Shown: positions 20,625-34,500, numbered from the stretch's first letter. The stretch is DNA of 64,000 nt from Diphasiastrum complanatum (GCA_029204225.1 CM055113.1:3177194-3241193), one strand, 5' to 3'. Translations and numbers: made by a program. Notes: generated from the sequence alone by a model not told the origin.

Positions 20625-23333
20625 TTGAAATATACAGGAGAGGTTTTTACTTATCTTGCAAAAACAAGAACCATGGATGATAGTTTGTTATATGAGCATT
20701 TTGGAAACATGGATGTGGAAGCTATACATCCACCATCCAATGAAGTAAATGTCATCTATCAACTCATTTCATGGGCATCTAGCATCATAATTGATGATGT
20801 GATTGATTTGAGAGAGAAACAATTGTTATATAAAGAGCGTCCTATAGCTTCTCAATTCCTTGAGTGTGATGAAAAGAGTTGTATACTCCAAGTTGATGAA
20901 TATGAAAATTTTTAGAATAATAATCGTGAAAAGATACTAGATAACTCCCATATTCAAGAAGAATTTGATACAACAAATCATGAACTATACCAATCATTGA
21001 GTGTGACAAGTGGATCCTCAATTATTGATTGGAAAGAATTTTCTTTTAATAAAGGCTATTAGCAAAATCAAGATGAAAAGACTATTGATACCGATGAGGT
21101 GCTAATAGAAGATACAAATGATACAAAGACAAGTGATGATCACTCAATTGATAAAGAAGAGAATTTGAGTTTTGTTGTTGAACTGACACACAATTATTTG
21201 GAGGAAATAACCCTTGAGGATAACATGATTAAAGATGGGATTGAAAACACAGATGATAATCTCCTATATGATAAGGCTCAACCATTACAGGGTGAAAATA
21301 AATTTGACGGTTATGAAAGCATAAAAAGAACTAGATTTGAAAATCTTCTAATGAATTGTAGTGAGCATAAAGATTTGCTACCTTATAGTAAGGAAAAACA
21401 AATGTTATTGTTCACTAAAGAGAGTGAAATGTTGCAAAGAATATGGTATATGAAATGGAAACCTATTTCCATGAAAAAGAGAGTAACGATTAAAAAATTA
21501 TTATTACCCAATAATATTGGTTGGGATATGTTACAGGAGTTCAGAAAATTGTCTAGATATGACATTATTGATATGTATCCTGACAACTTTGATTATGAGA
21601 ATGAACCATATGGATATGGTTAATGATAAATCTCAAGAAAATTATACTTCTAATACACATTTGATAGGTTTTAATATGGATGATGATTCAAACATTAATT
21701 ATATGAGTGAAGATCTAAGTGAAACAGTTCAAGCATCATATGAACAATGTGATCAACTAAATTCAAACAATTTTTGTATTGATCATATCGATGATAATCA
21801 TCATTGTGATATAGACCTTGATGCAATGAGATCCATAGTCAAGATAAAGGATTATATCAATTCTGATGATATCAACTATGGAAGTGTAGTAGATAATTCC
21901 CTGATCCAAGAAGAATATACTTTTGAAAAAAATGTCAACAAGATCTAAAAGAATATATAGTTGATTATGATCGAGTATTGATAGAGGATGGTTTTGATAG
22001 TGATATTAGCATATATGAGAAAATTGATGAAGAGAATATCATATTATTAAATGATGACATATGTCATGAATGCAAAGAAAAAGAGAGACTTGGAAAGATA
22101 TTAACTGATAATGAAGTTCTATGTCAAACTAAATTACATTTGAAAGAAAACAATGAAGAAGAGGATAACCTTTGTGAGGATGATTCCATAGACTTACAAG
22201 CGAGAGTTCTTGAAAAAACCATTGCTAAAGTAATGAATGAAAGGAGACAACCAATAAATATTTTGTATAACACTACTAGGTTGCCTAAGTTAAGGGGTTT
22301 GTTGCCAGAATGTAGTGGCACATTGAATGAGGATGCTGATAGACACATACAAGTGTTTAATACATTTTGCTTTATCAATAGAATATATGATCCTGGCCAT
22401 GAACTAAGGTTGTTTGTTATGACTTTGAAGGGAGAAGCTATACATTGGTATCATAATTTACCTTTGGATTCCATTACTACTTTGGAGGAGTTCTACACCC
22501 TATTTATTAAGCAGTTTAGACCTCCTTGTGATATAGCTGAGCTAGTATCTACATTGTCAACCATGCAACAAAAACCAATGGAAACTATACAACAATATGC
22601 TCATCATTTTAAAGAATTGGTTTTTCAAGTGAATAAAATGACTAACTTGTATGAACTCATAAGACTGTCTTTCTTTTTTATAGGATCAAAACGTGATATT
22701 CAAATAAATGTTCGCCAATCTATTCCCTTTACTTTGGATGAGGCTATATGTAAAGCCAAAGCCATTGAACTAGCCATTTTAGTCACAGATCAGTGCCAGC
22801 CTATAGTGATACCATTGGGAGAAAATGATACTATAGCAAGATGTCCATCCCACCTTTTAGATAAAGAAAATATGGAATTTGATGGAGTTTATTTCTCAAT
22901 GATGAATCAACTATTGGATTTTAAAATAAATCCACCAGAACAAAATACTAGAATCTTGGATTCTAGATGTAGAAGTAGAAGTGCCAATACGGATATGGAT
23001 GATATGAAAGAAGTGTTGAAAAAGTGTATGGATAACATGGATAGAACTATATCTTCTTTATCTTCGGATGTGAAGCTTCTAAAAAGTCAACATCAATCTT
23101 TAAAAAGTGTGAAAATGGAAAATGAATCACTATCTCAAAATTGTTTGATGAAAGATAACATGAACGATGATATGATGAACCATTTATATGGGTTTAATGA
23201 AGATACAAAACCTTCATTCTATTGTGGAAGATGTGAAGGAGCATGGTTAGCTGACAGAGGGAGGCATGGAAAAATATTGTTGAATGTTGATGATGATGAC
23301 GGTTATCCAGATAACAAGTTTGATCATGGATAA
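20625..23333 (+). pseudogene. Gypsy-type gag relic without pol, copy A
   Basis: A long acidic N-terminal part (20625-21948) is broken by TAG stops at 20913 and near 21061 and by frameshifts near 21615 and 21945. The main frame (21978-23333, 451 codons) holds the retrotransposon gag core (PF03732 type) at about residues 120-235, with LKGEAIHWYHNLP and FIKQFRPP as clear landmarks, then a heptad-like stretch DNMDRTISSLSSDVKLLKSQ. It ends with a CGRC stretch but no CCHC knuckle. No protease, RT or integrase follows before the next macro-unit begins. Confidence 0.82.
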
Positions 23334-23921
23334 GTTGATGGTCAGAAATTTTGCACCTTACCGTCTTTCATTTCCACTATGAGGTAAGGTGTATTAGTTG
23401 TTTTTAATTATTCTTATGTTTTCTAAGAAAAACTTTGAAAAATATATATATATATTTTGCAGTTTATAAAGATTGAATTCTTAAGGCATATAAAAGTGAT
23501 GTTTATTTTGAATTATAGAATTTGTAAGATTACAGCTTTTTATAGTAAAAAATAAAAAGAATAAAAAAATAATAATAATAAATAAAAAAATTTTGTGAGC
23601 ACATACACTTTACACATGCATCGTTAAAGCACGATATGTTTGCATTCATTTGATAATGTTTTGAAAATTGCATTGCATTTCCCTATGCACACTGCATTTA
23701 TTTGATGATAGGGGTGCAATGTTAACTACTTTTTCCAAATGGGCATGTTTGGTTGAATCAGAAGCATCTGGGGGGTCTGAGAGGTAAAATGAAGTTTTTG
23801 GGTGGAATAAAACATTACTAGTGGGGTGGTGAATGGGAAAAATTATTATAGTTTGAATCATCATGGAAATGCTCTGACCTTTTGAGAGTATTTGTGAGAA
23901 CTTTTGAGTGACGAGTGAAAA
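23334..23921. other. AT-rich non-coding segment closing the unit, copy A
   Basis: Contains a (TA)n stretch near 23440 and an AATAAT-rich tract near 23555-23590. No gene or second LTR could be identified. It leads straight into the start of copy B. Confidence 0.6.
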
Positions 23922-24141
23922 AAAAATGAGTGGAGAGAAAATGATGAGTGTTTTCCATATATCTCCAATTAGTTTGAACATAGATTTAAAAATTGGATCT
24001 AGATTTTTCTGTGTGAGGAACTAGATATACTTGATCTTTAAGTTTCTGTGTGAGGATATACATATATTTGAGAGATTCAATACCTTATGAGACAAAAAGA
24101 GTCTGTAAGGAGAGGATAGGAATTTATTGAGAATGAAAATT

Positions 24142-24162
24142 GGGGGGGGGGGGGGGGGGGGG
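24142..24162. repeat. Poly-G tract, copy B (21 G)
   Basis: The longest of the three equivalent G runs. An uninterrupted 21-G run is prone to replication slippage and sequencing error, so the exact length should be treated with caution. Confidence 0.85.
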
Positions 24163-24407
24163 CACTTCTGAGGGTGCGCCCATCTCTAGGTCCAGTGGGC
24201 CGTAGCTCTGGCGGTGGCCGTGGAGGTGTCACCTCTTGCAGCGACCAAGAGGAAGCACTTTGTCTCGTGAGAGGCTTGCATCCTTCTGCTCATCAAGCAG
24301 TCTAAGGGCTGTCGATGTATGAGGACGCGACGACAATTGGCTAACCTATCACTATTGGCAAGTCTAGCACATGCCCATATGAGTTTCATATCGATTGATC
24401 TTTAAAT

Positions 24408-25650
24408 ATGGGCGATAATAATGGATATTTGGTCATGAGACGAGCTCGTGAATTGACTAAATTATATATTAGCAATTCTCTCAACGATTTGCACCTACAG
24501 CTACGAGACGAGAAGGATCGTATCTTAGAGACATTGCATAGGGAATTTCCATGTGACCATCTAGTTAGTAATAAATTGATGAAGACAAAGCTTGGCGATC
24601 ACATGTATCACTATCGTGACAAGCTCCGCCAACAATCTTGAAGGCCAAGTAGACCAAGCAAGCCAACCTCGTGTAGCAAAAGTACTTGACCTTCGCTCAC
24701 GAGTGAGTTTAGGAAAACCCCCCATAAATATGACAAGCATAAGGAAGTAGCAAGAGTAAAACTGAGCATGAATAGTATCAGTCATCTTGGCTCCAAGGGG
24801 AAACAATGTTTTAAAGATTATTTTGTGAGTAATTTTTAACCCTAAATATCATTGTTAAGTTCTATTCATTGCTTAAGTCAACTAAGTTATATTCATAGCT
24901 CGATTGCTAACAAGTTTCTTTGATGTGTCTATAGAATGCGACTTGGCTAAAAGAATGGTTTGGTGCTACAAAAAAAAAACCATTTTTCATTGTAAAGTTT
25001 TGGTAATACATTTCACTTTTTGGGGATTTAGAAGGGAGCTCAATAGATGCTACCCATGAGTTAATGCAACGAAGGCGTCCCTAGTAATGATAGGCCTACC
25101 CTCTTGGAGTATTGAGGCGTAAGTGGTGGACGTACTCTCTCTTTGTTGATCCTTTTTGTGTGCATTTCTACCCAAAAAGGTAGTGTCCTTGACAGTCCAT
25201 GTTGTACACCAAACCATGCTTTTAGCCATCTATGGCAGAGTTCCAACTGACGAAGAATATAAACTCTACTACAATCTTAATTTCAAGAACATGCATAGGG
25301 AATTGGAAAGTAGAGAAATCTTTCCAATAGATCAGGTAAACCCTAACTTATGACTTTTAATTGAAACTACTCTTTTTTTTAAATAGGTTTGCACTGCATT
25401 CAACTTTCACAAAATACATATATATCTCATTATGGGTTTTGCATTGCATTCAAATTTCTCAAAGCACTTATGATGGCATGTGTAGATTGATGAAGCGCAA
25501 GAGGAGCAAATTGATCAAGAACTTGCACAAGATCATGAGGAGGGGACGGCAACAACAGTGGTGGGAACTGGCGGCAGCGGCAGGGGTGATGATGACGAGG
25601 AAGCTGTAGGCATTTGTAGAGGCGAAGCCTTCATCTCAAATGAAAACTGA
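24408..25650 (+). pseudogene. Spliced relic gene, possibly PTTA-like transposase, copy B
   Basis: Counterpart of the copy A relic. The first block is 24408-24641, followed by the same stop. The two last exons (25156-25335 and 25486-25650) and the intron between them keep the same splice sites. Amino-acid changes in the acidic tail include His to Gln and Arg to Cys. Nothing suggests it is functional. Confidence 0.38.
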
Positions 25651-25834
25651 AGCTCTAAAAAACTGTAAATATTTTTTTGTAAATAGAATAGATATGCATG
25701 CACATTGTCATTTAGAATACGTAGCACAAAAAGCTTGAGCAATTTTGATCAATGCTAGTGCTCACCTCTTAAGAAGAGCAATAGAATCCTCTCAAAAAAA
25801 AGGGAGGTTGTATCCGATATTTTCCAACAAAAAA

Positions 25835-26193
25835 ATGCGTCTCGCGAGTGCAAATGAGCACCTATGGGCCCAAAAATTTAGTTTTAATCCAAAATAAACA
25901 TCGGCGCTGTGAGATGTTCACTAAAAACCCTACAAAAGTTTAGCAACGTTTGTGCAACGCCTACATTAGCGTCACACAAACATCGCTATATTTTTTTTGT
26001 TAAACACCGTAAACGTCGTCGAGTGCGACGCACAAGTGTCTCCCGGCGACACTGTGTATTCTGCACAGAAAACGGACTCGAGAGTGTTTGCGACATTTTG
26101 GCACCATTTGACTCACTAGTTTGACTCTCACGTAGATACCTATTTGCGATTCTCGTGTATTTCTACAGATTGTGTGACAATGCGAGTAAATAC
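25835..26193. repeat. GC-rich CpG-dense block, copy B
   Basis: Counterpart of the copy A block. Several CpG sites differ by C-to-T or G-to-A changes from copies A and C, as expected for methylated CpG decay. Confidence 0.35.
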
Positions 26194-26585
26194 AGAGCAA
26201 CATGAATGGATCTAGATTAAGTATGGGATTTCATGAGAGAGGGAATAAATCCAACACCCCTCCTAAATTTGGATCCATGAATGCCTTGATCTTCAAATTT
26301 AATGATACACAAAATCTGTTGTGTGCATCTGTGCTCAAATCCAACGTAATGTGTTGCGTTGGACAATATTGACTGCTCCATGAAGTAGGACTGTCATGTT
26401 AAAATTTGTCAACAAGAAGCAGAAGCACCAAGCTTGATTCTACTTGAAGCCTTACAAAATGCAATGAGCCACAATATCACACTACAGCTTCATTACACCA
26501 CCGAGATATTTAAGATTCTATTCAAGCATTTCACAAGAGCTCTACATATGATCAACAAGATGCCAATAACCTTTATTCATGTGCC

Positions 26586-27601
26586 CACACACATTACATA
26601 AGAACGATCACAATACTAGCTCATGAAGCAATAGTCTCCTCCTCTCCTACTATCCCTCCACAATACAAAGAATGAAAAGAGCAATGAAAGGAATGCTCTC
26701 TCTATTCCGATAATGAAAATGAATCTTCTCCTAAAGTCACATGGAGTTCTGCGGTTCTGAGCAATTTAAGTTTCAGTTCCCACAACTTTGGAAAAGCAAA
26801 TGCATTGCCAAATATTGTCGAATTACATGCAAACGTGTTCTTTGTTTCTATGTCCTTTCTGTTAAGAGGTGATTGTCTCCATTCATGGGTTTCAACTCAA
26901 AGATCATCATCAAGCATGGAAGAAGCACAAGGAATTGGTGGCAAATTGGTGGAATGCTCTTCAAAGGAATTGGCAAGTGATTTTTACCAAAGAAATCTTA
27001 TCATGGACATGGTGACATTGCTACTATTGAGGATCCCTTGGCTGGTCTTCACTTCACATGCATACCAAAGGATCCATTCAACAAGTTTCACAAGCTCCTT
27101 AGTTGATCCAATACCTTACCAAGCTAGTTTTTGAGGAGGAATTTGGCAAAATCTAGCTTGTATACTTTGTATTTCTTGTATGAGAGTAAATCTCACACGT
27201 GTGGAGTATGTTCCCATGTGTGGAAAATAGTCAAAAGTAATTTAGTCACTCTTGAGTTAGGGGTACTTGAAGTTTTAGAGGCATCTATCCAACAATTCAC
27301 ACACATTACAAAAAAAAAATCACAATACTAGCTCATGTAGCAATAGTCTCCTCCTCTCCTACTATCCCTCCGCAATACAAAAAATGAAAAGAGCAATGAA
27401 AGGAATGCTCTCTCTATTCCGATGAAAATGAATCTTCTCCTGAAGTCATGTGGAGTTATGAGGCTCTGAGCAATTTCATTGTTTCCACGACTTTGGAGAA
27501 GCAAACGCATTGCCAAATATTGTCGAAGTTTTTGAAAATGTGTTCTTTGTTTCTATGCCCTTTCTGTTTAGAGGTGATTGTCTCCATTCATGGCTGCAAC
27601 A
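26586..27601. repeat. Direct repeat of about 300 bp, two arms, copy B
   Basis: Arms at about 26586-26891 and 27301-27601, the counterparts of the copy A pair. The right arm lies about 55 bp upstream of the junction where Copia-1 begins. Confidence 0.7.
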
Positions 27602-27655
27602 GATTTTTATATATGGGTAGAGATTTACGGACTTGGACTAGGATGCTTCGAACAT

Positions 27656-30600
27656 CAAATGCTTGGAAACCATCTAGGTTCAAGATAGAAGTGTTTTAGG
27701 GTCCTAAATCTTCATAGATCTCTTTATCTATCATTTGTTGAGAGAAAAGTGAGTGCTAAGTGCTTTAGGACAGAACCTAAAAGTTGAAGAAACATTAGAA
27801 TCATGGCTTCCAATGGTGGGATCATGCTAGAGTCTAGTGAAAGGTTGAGTTCATCAAACTACTCTACTTGGAAAGTGAGGATGGAGTCCTTACTTGAGTT
27901 GAATGAACTCATGGACATAGTTGCAGAAATTGAAGAGAGACCTCTCACACTTCAAGAGCAACAAAGGTTTGATAAGAAGGCCAAAAGGGCTCTTCATATC
28001 ATTAAAATGAATGTTACAAATGAACTTCTCAAGGAAGTTGGAAAGTGTCAAAGTGCAAGTGAGGCATGGAATGCCTTAAAGAAGCTCTTTGAATCAAAGT
28101 CCACATCTAGGGTATTGACCCTAAGGAGACAAATATTTTCTAGTAGGCAAAGAGAGGGTGAAAGTGCTCATGCATTTATCTTGAGAGTTAAGTCCCTAAG
28201 TGATGATTTAGCATGCATTGATGAGAACATAAAAGATGGTGAAATAGTCCAAGTTATGTTGAATGGTTTGCTAAATGAACATGCTAACCTTGTGCAAAGT
28301 TTTGCCATTCAAAGAGTCTTGCCAAGTGTGGTTGACTTGCAAGAAATCTTATTGGCTGAAGAACATAGGTTGCAATCAAAGCTTGATGGTGCATCCTTGC
28401 AAGGTGGAGGTGAAGAGGCTTTCTTCACAAAAGGCAAATTCAAGGGCAAAGGTAAAGGCAAAGGGAAATGGTCCAAAGGTGGTAACTTTGATCATGATGA
28501 TCACTCTTCCTCTTCCTCTTCTACTAAGAACAATAAGTCAAAGTTCAAGTGCTTTTATTGTGGGATAAAAGGTCATTTTGCAAATGAATGTTATAAGAAG
28601 AAAAGAGAGCAAGGAGAGAGGCAAGGAAATCTTACAATAGATGAGGAAGAACATAACACATGTGAATCACTTGTTATGACTTCAAGTTTGTTAGCCAACA
28701 TAGATGATAATGATCCTTGGTGGATTGATAGTGGAGCCTCATCTCACATGACAAGACATAAGGAATACTTTACATCCTTATTGTCTTATGAGGGAGAAGG
28801 TAACATCATCTACACTGCAAATGATGGTCAATGTGACATCAAAGGCATAGGCACTATTCCTATTTCCCTTTCAACAAATAGGAAATCAAATCTTGAAAAT
28901 GTTTTGTACATTCCTTCAATCACTAAGAATTTGCTTAGTGTAAGTCAAATGATTGACAAAGGACTTGATGTGGAGTTCATTGGAGATGCATGTTTGATAA
29001 GTAAATGTGGATCCTTGATTGCTCAAGGTAGGAGGCATGGTAAACTTTTCAAGCTTGATGCATGTGTGATCTCTAATCATGAAGGATGTATGGCTAGGGA
29101 GCAATTGACAAACCAAGAAGTTTGGCACAAGAGGTTGGGCCATCCCAACTTCAAATCTTTGGAGGTAATGGCAAAGAAAGAGCTTGTTCTTGGTCTCCCT
29201 AAAAGTCTTGTTGCAAACAATAGTGTTTGTGAACATTGTGCCTTGTCCAAATCTCATAGACTTGCTTATTCTAGATCTACTTCTAGATCTAAAGAAGCTT
29301 TTCAACTTGTGCATTCTGATATTCATTCTTCTAGTACAACTAGCAATGGTGGGGCAAAGATGTATGCAACTTTCATTGATGACTTTAGTAGGTATACTTG
29401 GATCTATCTTCTTAAAAGTAAGGATGAAGTGTTTGCTGCATTTGTCAAGTTCAAGAATGAAATGGAAAACCAATTCAATACAAAGATCAAATGCTTAAGA
29501 TCTGATAATGGAGGGGAATACACCTCAAATAGGTTCAAAGACTTTTGTATAGCACATGGGATTAAGAGGGAGATGTCTAGTCCTAGGACTCCACAACAGA
29601 ATGGAGTGGCCGAGAGGAAGAATAGAACCCTTTGTGAATGTGCCAAGGCAATGAGACTACATGCTAATCTTGCTAAGTCTTTTTGGGGGGAAGCTTTAGC
29701 ATGTGCTAACTATCTATGTAATAGATGGACAAGTGCTTCCTTGGATGGTAAAACTCCTCATGAGGTTCTTTATGGTAGAAGGCCGAGTGTCAAGCATTGT
29801 AGGATCTTTGGATGTACATGTTTTGTCAATATCACACTTGATGATAGAACTAAAGAAGATCCTTCATCAAAGAAGGGTGTGTTTGTTGGCTATAGTGAAG
29901 TAAGCAAGGCTTACAAAGTGTACATTCCTTCTACAAAGAAAGTTGTCATAAGTAGGGATGTCATCTTTCATGAAGAGAATGTTTCCAATTTGTTGATGTT
30001 GATGTTGATGTGTCTACTAATCATCATGATGTGCAAGATGTCTTGGATGAAGATGGAGATGCCACTCCAAAGCAAACTTCAAGGAAGACTCAAAGGCAAA
30101 GGGCTAAGCCATCAAGGCTAACCTATGATGAAAAAGGAAAGCAAGTGGTGGACAACTCTAACTTTGCTTTTCTTACCTCTTTTGATGAACCAACTTGTGT
30201 AGGTGAAGCAATTCAAAAGAAGGAATGGATCCAAGCCATGGATCATGAGCATCAAGCACTCATCAAAAGCAACACATGGAGGTTGGTAAAGCTTCCAAAG
30301 GACAAGAAGGCAATTGGTTGTAAGTGGATCTTCAAGATCAAGACAAATCAAGATGGATCAATCAACAAGTACAAGGCAAGGTTGGTGGCAAAGGGGTATG
30401 CTCAAGAATATGGTATTGACTATGATGAGACCTTTGCACCCGTGGCAAAGATGGTAACTATTCGAATCCTAATCTCTCTTGCAACTCTTTATGACTGGGA
30501 TATGTGGCAAATGGATGTTACTAATGCCTTCTTGAATGGTGATCTTGAAGAAGATATTTACATGGAGCAACCCGAGGGCTATGTTTCACATGATGAGCCT

Positions 30601-30891
30601 AATCATGTGTGCTATCTCCAAAAGACTTTGTATGGGCTAAAGCAAGCACCAAGGAGTTGGTATGCTAAGCTCAATTCCTTCTTACTTTCTCAAAACTTTG
30701 TTATGAGTGAGTATGATCATTCTCTCTACTTTAGATTGAATGAAAATGATATCACTTTACTTTTGATCTATGTTGATGACATTATCTTAAGTGGTGGTAA
30801 CAATCTAGATATAGATGAAATCAAGATGGCACTCAAAAGAGAGTTTGAAATTCAAGATCTTGGTAAACTTCATTATATCTTAGGAATAGAG
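27656..30891 (+). mobile_element. Copia-1: Copia-3-like fragment lacking both ends
   Basis: Matches Copia-3 from 53306 to about 56542 with about 11 differences by eye. It has no 5' LTR, primer site or most of the leader, and stops inside the RT-RNase H connection, where the Copia-2 LTR begins. The left junction shares ATGCT between unit DNA and the element leader, a microhomology join. No target-site duplication exists. Within the visible copies it is specific to copy B. Confidence 0.92.
27803..30888 (+). pseudogene. Copia gag-pol, truncated and frameshifted (in Copia-1)
   Basis: Starts at the same ATG as Copia-3 and keeps gag, the CCHC knuckle (CFYCGIKGHFANEC), the protease DSG, HHCC, integrase Asp/Asp/Glu and the RT with YVDD. 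A 1-base deletion near 29989, in the spacer between integrase and RT, shifts the frame; RT continues in the next frame from about 30010. The coding region ends at 30888 in YILGIE, before RNase H. It cannot give a full gag-pol. Confidence 0.92.
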
Positions 30892-31544
30892 TGTGAAAAA
30901 CTCAGATCCAAAAGATGCTAAAGTTTCATAAAGATCTTGGCCATGGAAGTTATGCACATCTAGATTGAAAAAATGATAGAAATTGTGATGTTAAGCATAC
31001 TAAACATCAACTAAACATCAAGATCTGATCATAAGCTTACACAAACAGAAACTTGCTGTCCCTGTCCGTACTTCAGAGCCTACAACCTGCATTTCACACG
31101 TGTGAAGCCATAGCAACAAAGAAATCACAATTCTAGTGGCTAGAATGCAAGATATGAACAAAAAAGTGAGAGAGAAGAAGATGGATCTTCAAAGAGCATA
31201 ACATTCATTCAATAGAATGAAAATGAGATATGTACATACTCGTGGAGATGGCTATTTATAGCAGCCATAGTGCCTCTTGGCCACTTGTCTTATGATAGGC
31301 TAAAATTGGGGTCCAATAGGATTCACCCATATACCTAGAAATTTGGTCAAATAGGAATGCACCAAATTATGAGCCAATAGAAGAGCTCCACACTCGACCT
31401 CCTCTAATTAATGTGACCTCAAAAGTAGTGTACACATACTTTGGGCCTCTACATACATGTATGAACCTATCTCTAACTTTTATTTGGCCATAGGCCTACA
31501 AAATCTCAAGTTAGAAAAATACTACTAGTTGACAATTTTTCACA
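30892..31544 (-). repeat. 3' LTR of Copia-2
   Basis: Downstream LTR. It supplies the last bases of the gag-pol stop codon. TATAAATA (minus strand) is at 31253-31260 and CACACGTGTG at 31095-31104. Confidence 0.95.
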
Positions 31545-34500
31545 CTCCCTCTTCAACTAGTTTTAGCATAGATTTAGAAAGTACACCAAGACTTGTTCTA
31601 TGCTTGAAAAATAAGTCCTTTCCCAATGCTTTGGTAAAGATATCAGCCACACATTCCTTTGATGGGACATGTTCAAGCTTGATCTCTTTTGCCAACACTT
31701 GTTCTCTCACAAAATGGTAAGCCACCTCGATATGTTTGCTCCTTGCATGGAAAACCGGATTGCTTGCTAGACTTTGGGCTGAAAGGTTGTCACAAAAGAT
31801 GATTGGACTCTCTGAAAAATCCAGCAAATGAAGCTCCATAATCATCCTCTTGATCCACACCATCTCCTTTGTGCATGATGTCAAAGCTTTGTACTCGGCC
31901 TCACTAGAAGAAAGTGATATAGTTGCTTGTTTCTTCGACATCCATGAGATAGCTCCATCACCTATGAAAATAGCATGTGCATTTATGGATTTTCTATCCA
32001 TAAGGTCTCCTGCAAAATCTGAATCTGAAAAACCAAATAAGTTAGGTGATGAGCCTCTATAAACAATGCCAAAATCTTTTGTTCCCGAGATGTATCTCAA
32101 GATCCTCTTTCCTAGTTTCCAATGTTCTATGCTAGGATCTTGCATGAATTGGCTTAATCTACCAACACAATAAGATAAATCAGGTCTTGTGATGGTTAGA
32201 TATATAAGAGAACCTATTAGCTTCCTATAGAGAGTAATGTCCTCGAAGGATCTTTCATTACCTCTTATAGTTAGCTTTACATGTGATTCCATAGGTGTAT
32301 CAATAGGATTTGCATCTACCATATGAAATCTATTGAGAATAGAAATAGCATACTTCTCTTGTGAAATAAAAGTGATTTGAGAAGTTCTAATTACTTCTAT
32401 TCCTAAGATATAGCTCAAAAGACCAAGATCATGCACTTCAAATTCCTTTTTTAGTGCTTTCTTGATATCTTCTATATCTTCCTTGTTCCCTCCACTTAAA
32501 ATAATGTCATCCACATAAATTAGAAGGATTGTAACATCATTAGCACTAATTCTAAAGTAAAGTGAATGATCATACTCACTCATAGTGAAGTTTTGAGAAA
32601 GTAGAAAAGAGTTAAGCCTAGCATACCAACTCCTTGGTGCTTGCTTAAGACCATACAAACTTTTTTGTAGAAAACACACATGATTAGGCTTGCTATGAGA
32701 AACATAGCTCTCGGGTTGCTCCATGTAGACTTCCTCTTCAAGATCACCATTCAAGAAAGCATTAGAAATGTCTAATTGCCAAAGATCCCATCCATAAAGA
32801 GTTGCAAGGGAAATGATTACTCTTATGCTCACCATCTTTGCCACGGGTGCAAAGGTTTCCTCATAGTCAATGCCATGCTCTTGAGCATAACCTTTAGCCA
32901 CCAACCTTGCCTTGAACTTGTTGATAGATCCATCTTGATTTGTCTTTACCTTGAAGATCCATTTGCATCCAATTGCACTTTTGCCCTTTGGAAGCTCCAC
33001 CAATCTCCATGTGTTGTTCTTCATAAGTGCTTCAAACTCAAGATCCATTGCTTGGATCCATTCCTCTTTTTGCCTTGCTTCATCTACACATGAAGGTACA
33101 TCAAAAGAAGTTAGGAAAGCATAGTTGGATCCATCCACCACTTGCTTACCTTTGCCATCATAAGTGAGCCTTGAGGGTTTCACTTTATGCCTTGGAGTTC
33201 TCCTTGGAATTTGACTTGAAGAGGCTTCTTCAACATCCACATCCAATGTGTCATCAACTCCATTGTCATCAAGCACATTAGTTGCAACAACACCATCATC
33301 ACTTGAAACAACTTTTGGAATGTTACTTTCATCAAAAATGACATCCCTACTTGTGAACACTTTCTTGATTGAAGGAACATAAATCCTATATGCTTTGCTT
33401 ACTTCACTATAACCAACAAAAATGCCCTTTCTTGAAGATGGATCCTCCTTAGTTCTATCATCAAGAGTAATGTTGAAGTAGCAAATGCATCCAAAAGTTC
33501 TTAGAAACTTGACATTAGGCTTCATACCAAACAAAGCTTCAAAAGGGGTTTTTCCTTCCAATACAACACTTGGCCATCTATTGCATAGGAAATTTGCACA
33601 CAACAAAGCATCACTCCAAAAAGGTTTAGGAAGATTAGCATTCAATCTCATTGCCTTTGCACTCTCACACAAGGTTCTATTCTTCCTCTCGGCCACTCCA
33701 TTTTGTTGTGGTGTTCTTGGACATGTGTACTCCCTCTTGATCCCATGCTCATCACAAAAGGCTTTGAATTTGTTAGAAATGTATTCACCACCATTGTCGC
33801 TCCTCAAGCATTTGATTTTGGTTGTAAATTGAGTCTCAATAGCAACTTTGAACTTGACAAACACATCAAACACCTCATCCTTGCTCTTTAGTAGATAAAC
33901 CCAACAAAATCTACTAAAATCATCAATGAAAGTTACATACATCTTAGCACCTCCATTGCTAATTGTAGTAACACCATGAATATCCGAATGCAAGAGAGAA
34001 AAAGGCATCTTAGATCTAGATATAGATCTAGTATATGGCAATCTATGTGATTTAGACAAAGCACATTCTTCACAAACATGATTCAAGCAAGTAAGAGACT
34101 TGGGAAGTCCCCTTACTACCTCCTTTTTGGCTATTACCTCCAAGGCCTTGTAGTTGAGATGTCCCATCCTTTTATGCCATACCTCTTGAATTGACATTTG
34201 TTCATTTGCCATGCATCCAACTTGGTTAGCAACAACACATGCATCAAGCTTGAACAATTTCCCTTGCCTTTTCCCTTTTGCAATGATACTACACCCCTTT
34301 TTGATCAAGCAAGCATCACCATCAAACTCAACTTTGAATCCTTTGTCAAGCATTTGGCTTACACTAAGTAAGTTCTTGGTAATGGATGGAATGAGCAAAA
34401 CATCTTTCAATTCTATATTCCTATTTGTAGAAAGTGAAATAGGAATTGTGCCAATCCCCTTGATTGTACACTCACCATCATTTGCGGTATAGATTACCTT

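Larger units (their letters stand above)
1..23921. repeat. Tandem macro-unit, copy A (about 23.9 kb)
   Basis: The sequence from position 1 recurs in the same order and orientation from 23922 and again from 58973, so this is the first visible copy of a head-to-tail macro-repeat. The three copies are very similar by eye, with scattered substitutions and indels. Copy A is the least rearranged: it keeps about 550 bp near 6.1-6.6 kb and about 3.3 kb at 15.76-19.04 kb that copy B lacks. The true unit boundary is unknown because the window opens inside the array. Confidence 0.93.

Noticed and set aside
23440-23600. AT-rich tract as a replication origin or matrix attachment region
   Set aside because: Only base composition and short (TA)n and AAT runs support it; no specific signal.
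28916-29473. Long frame on the strand opposite to the Copia-1 gag-pol (also at 54566-55123)
   Set aside because: Shadow of the real polyprotein frame on the other strand.
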